DNA of 64,000 bases from the NCBI RefSeq assembly GCF_028687635.1, contig NZ_JAQTZS010000012.1:23267-87266 (forward strand), given 5' to 3'. The notes beneath the pieces were generated by a model. The model did not search any database, was not told where the DNA came from, and was given only the letters and a program-made list of their open reading frames with translations. Made by a program: the position numbers and the translations under genes. Of this stretch, positions 63,269-64,000 are shown piece by piece (the stretch's first letter is position 1; each line of letters opens with the position of its first letter). This DNA is from Malikia sp. GTDB taxonomy: Bacteria; Pseudomonadota; Gammaproteobacteria; Burkholderiales; Burkholderiaceae_C.

Positions 63269-64000
63269 TTCCTACGGCGCGGAGGGGCATGGCGCCTGAC
63301 TCCGTCGCTTCGGTGGGTTCCTGTTTCTCCGAGGCGGCACGCCTGGCCCTTGCGGGCCTGGCTTGACTGACTGCCTCTCCACAGGCTGCAACGCGGTGTC
63401 CCCGCGCCAGTATGTTGATCGCGCCGACCACATCGGCGTTTTCCTCGTAACCGCATTGCACGCACGCGAATCTCGCTTGCGTGCGCCGGTTGTCCGCCGA
63501 CACATGACCGCAGACGGGACAGGTCCGGCTCGTGTTCTGCGGTGGCACGGCGATCAGCAGACCCCCATTCCAGGCCAGCTTGTAGTCGAGCTGGCGGCGG
63601 AACTCGGCCCAGCCCTGGTCAAGGATGGCCTTGTTCAGTCCCGACTTGGCCCGAACCTGTTTGCCCGGCTGCTCGGCGCTGCCGGCTGCCGACCTGGACA
63701 TGTTGCGCACCTGCAAATCCTCGATGCAGACCATCGCGTGGTTCTGGCTGATGGCGCTCGTGGCTTGGTGCAGGTAGTCGCGGCGGACGTTGCCGATGCG
63801 GGCATGGAGACGCTGGACTCGGGCCTTGGCTTTCTTCCAGTTCTGGCTGAATTTCACCTTGCGGCTCATGGCCCGCTGGTGGCGGCGCAAGCGCGCCTCG
63901 TGCTTCTTGAAACTGTTGAGCGGCGCCAGATGGCTGCCGTCGCTTATCGTGGCAAAGCGGGTGATTCCCACGTCGATGCCGATGGCGCTGCTGGCCTTCG
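63255..64000 (-). CDS. tnpB: TnpB RNA-guided endonuclease / OrfB (C-terminal 248 codons)
   Basis: RuvC-type catalytic residues are all visible: Asp in SAIGIDVGITRF (the frame continues past 64000), Glu in MVCIEDLQVRNM, and Asp in NADVVGAINIL. A four-Cys zinc ribbon (CPVCGHVSADNR...CVQCGY) sits between them. So the visible part looks intact. It is relative to Cas12 and cuts DNA under RNA guidance. An in-frame GTG at 63971 is not the true start. Confidence 0.85.
   Translation of the reverse strand, partial: KASSAIGIDVGITRFATISDGSHLAPLNSFKKHEARLRRHQRAMSRKVKFSQNWKKAKARVQRLHARIGNVRRDYLHQATSAISQNHAMVCIEDLQVRNMSRSAAGSAEQPGKQVRAKSGLNKAILDQGWAEFRRQLDYKLAWNGGLLIAVPPQNTSRTCPVCGHVSADNRRTQARFACVQCGYEENADVVGAINILARGHRVAACGEAVSQARPARARRAASEKQEPTEATESGAMPLRAVGIPCL

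Larger units (their letters stand above)
63239..64000 (-). mobile_element. IS605/IS1341-type element, right end and tnpB (continues past the window)
   Basis: The element carries a TnpB gene and ends, reading leftward, in GGGGAGGATGTCAA, a terminus I know from IS1341-type elements. A subterminal hairpin TCCCCTG...CAGGGGA (63247-63268) contains the tnpB stop codon. Its left end and any tnpA lie outside. Confidence 0.75.

Overview
The window looks like a chromosomal segment of a GC-rich betaproteobacterium of the order Burkholderiales, probably near Sphaerotilus, Leptothrix, Rubrivivax or the Comamonadaceae. The evidence is a one-piece tmRNA whose tag reads ANDERFALAA, the backbone gene order gyrA-serC-pheA-tyrA-aroA/cmk-rpsA-ihfB-lapA-lapB, the pcm-rhodanese-tolC cluster, and uniformly high GC outside a few patches. 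No genus is assigned. All calls come from reading the sequence; no database search was run.

Layout. 1-3.7 kb: the 5' part of a molybdopterin TMAO/DMSO reductase gene, read leftward, faces an MFS exporter gene and an M20 amidohydrolase gene, read rightward, across an AT-rich intergenic region with three perfect inverted repeats. 3.7-5.7 kb: a small scar flanked by a 30-bp direct repeat, with two or three small genes and a deleted IS5-family copy. 5.74-22.43 kb: a 16.7-kb integrative element inserted in the ssrA (tmRNA) terminator. It is bounded by an exact 15-bp direct repeat, has GTACCCCC repeats inside both ends, and a P4-type integrase next to ssrA. Its leftward genes include AlpA-like and Rha-like regulators, a possible Ash-like protein, a winged-helix protein, a repeat-bearing membrane protein, a toprim/DUF927 primase-helicase and an SSB-like protein. 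A rightward toxin-antitoxin mosaic interrupts the operon. No capsid or conjugation genes are visible, so it resembles a P4-like satellite or a replicating island.

22.4-26.3 kb: ssrA, gph, ubiG, a transglutaminase-like lipoprotein and ompA, all leftward. 26.6-38.2 kb: gyrA, serC, pheA, tyrA, a fused aroA-cmk, rpsA, ihfB, lapA and lapB, rightward. These cover DNA topology, serine and aromatic biosynthesis, translation and LPS assembly control. 38.2-43.2 kb: a DUF6394 membrane protein, a two-RCK potassium channel, and a periplasmic binding protein coupled to a hybrid histidine kinase. 43.2-46.4 kb: rplS-trmD-rimM-rpsP, a DUF486 membrane protein and msrA. 46.6-53.5 kb: RND efflux adaptor and pump, pcm, a rhodanese and a TolC-like protein.

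53.5-62.8 kb: LPS inner core. The ADP-heptose route is complete: gmhA, heptose kinase, a fused adenylyltransferase-phosphatase, and hldD. It sits with a heptosyltransferase, an MsbA-like flippase, a DUF5672 protein and a double-domain GT2 glycosyltransferase, the last in lower-GC DNA. 62.8-64 kb: a broken family-25 glycosyltransferase gene interrupted by an IS605/IS1341-type element whose TnpB runs off the right edge.
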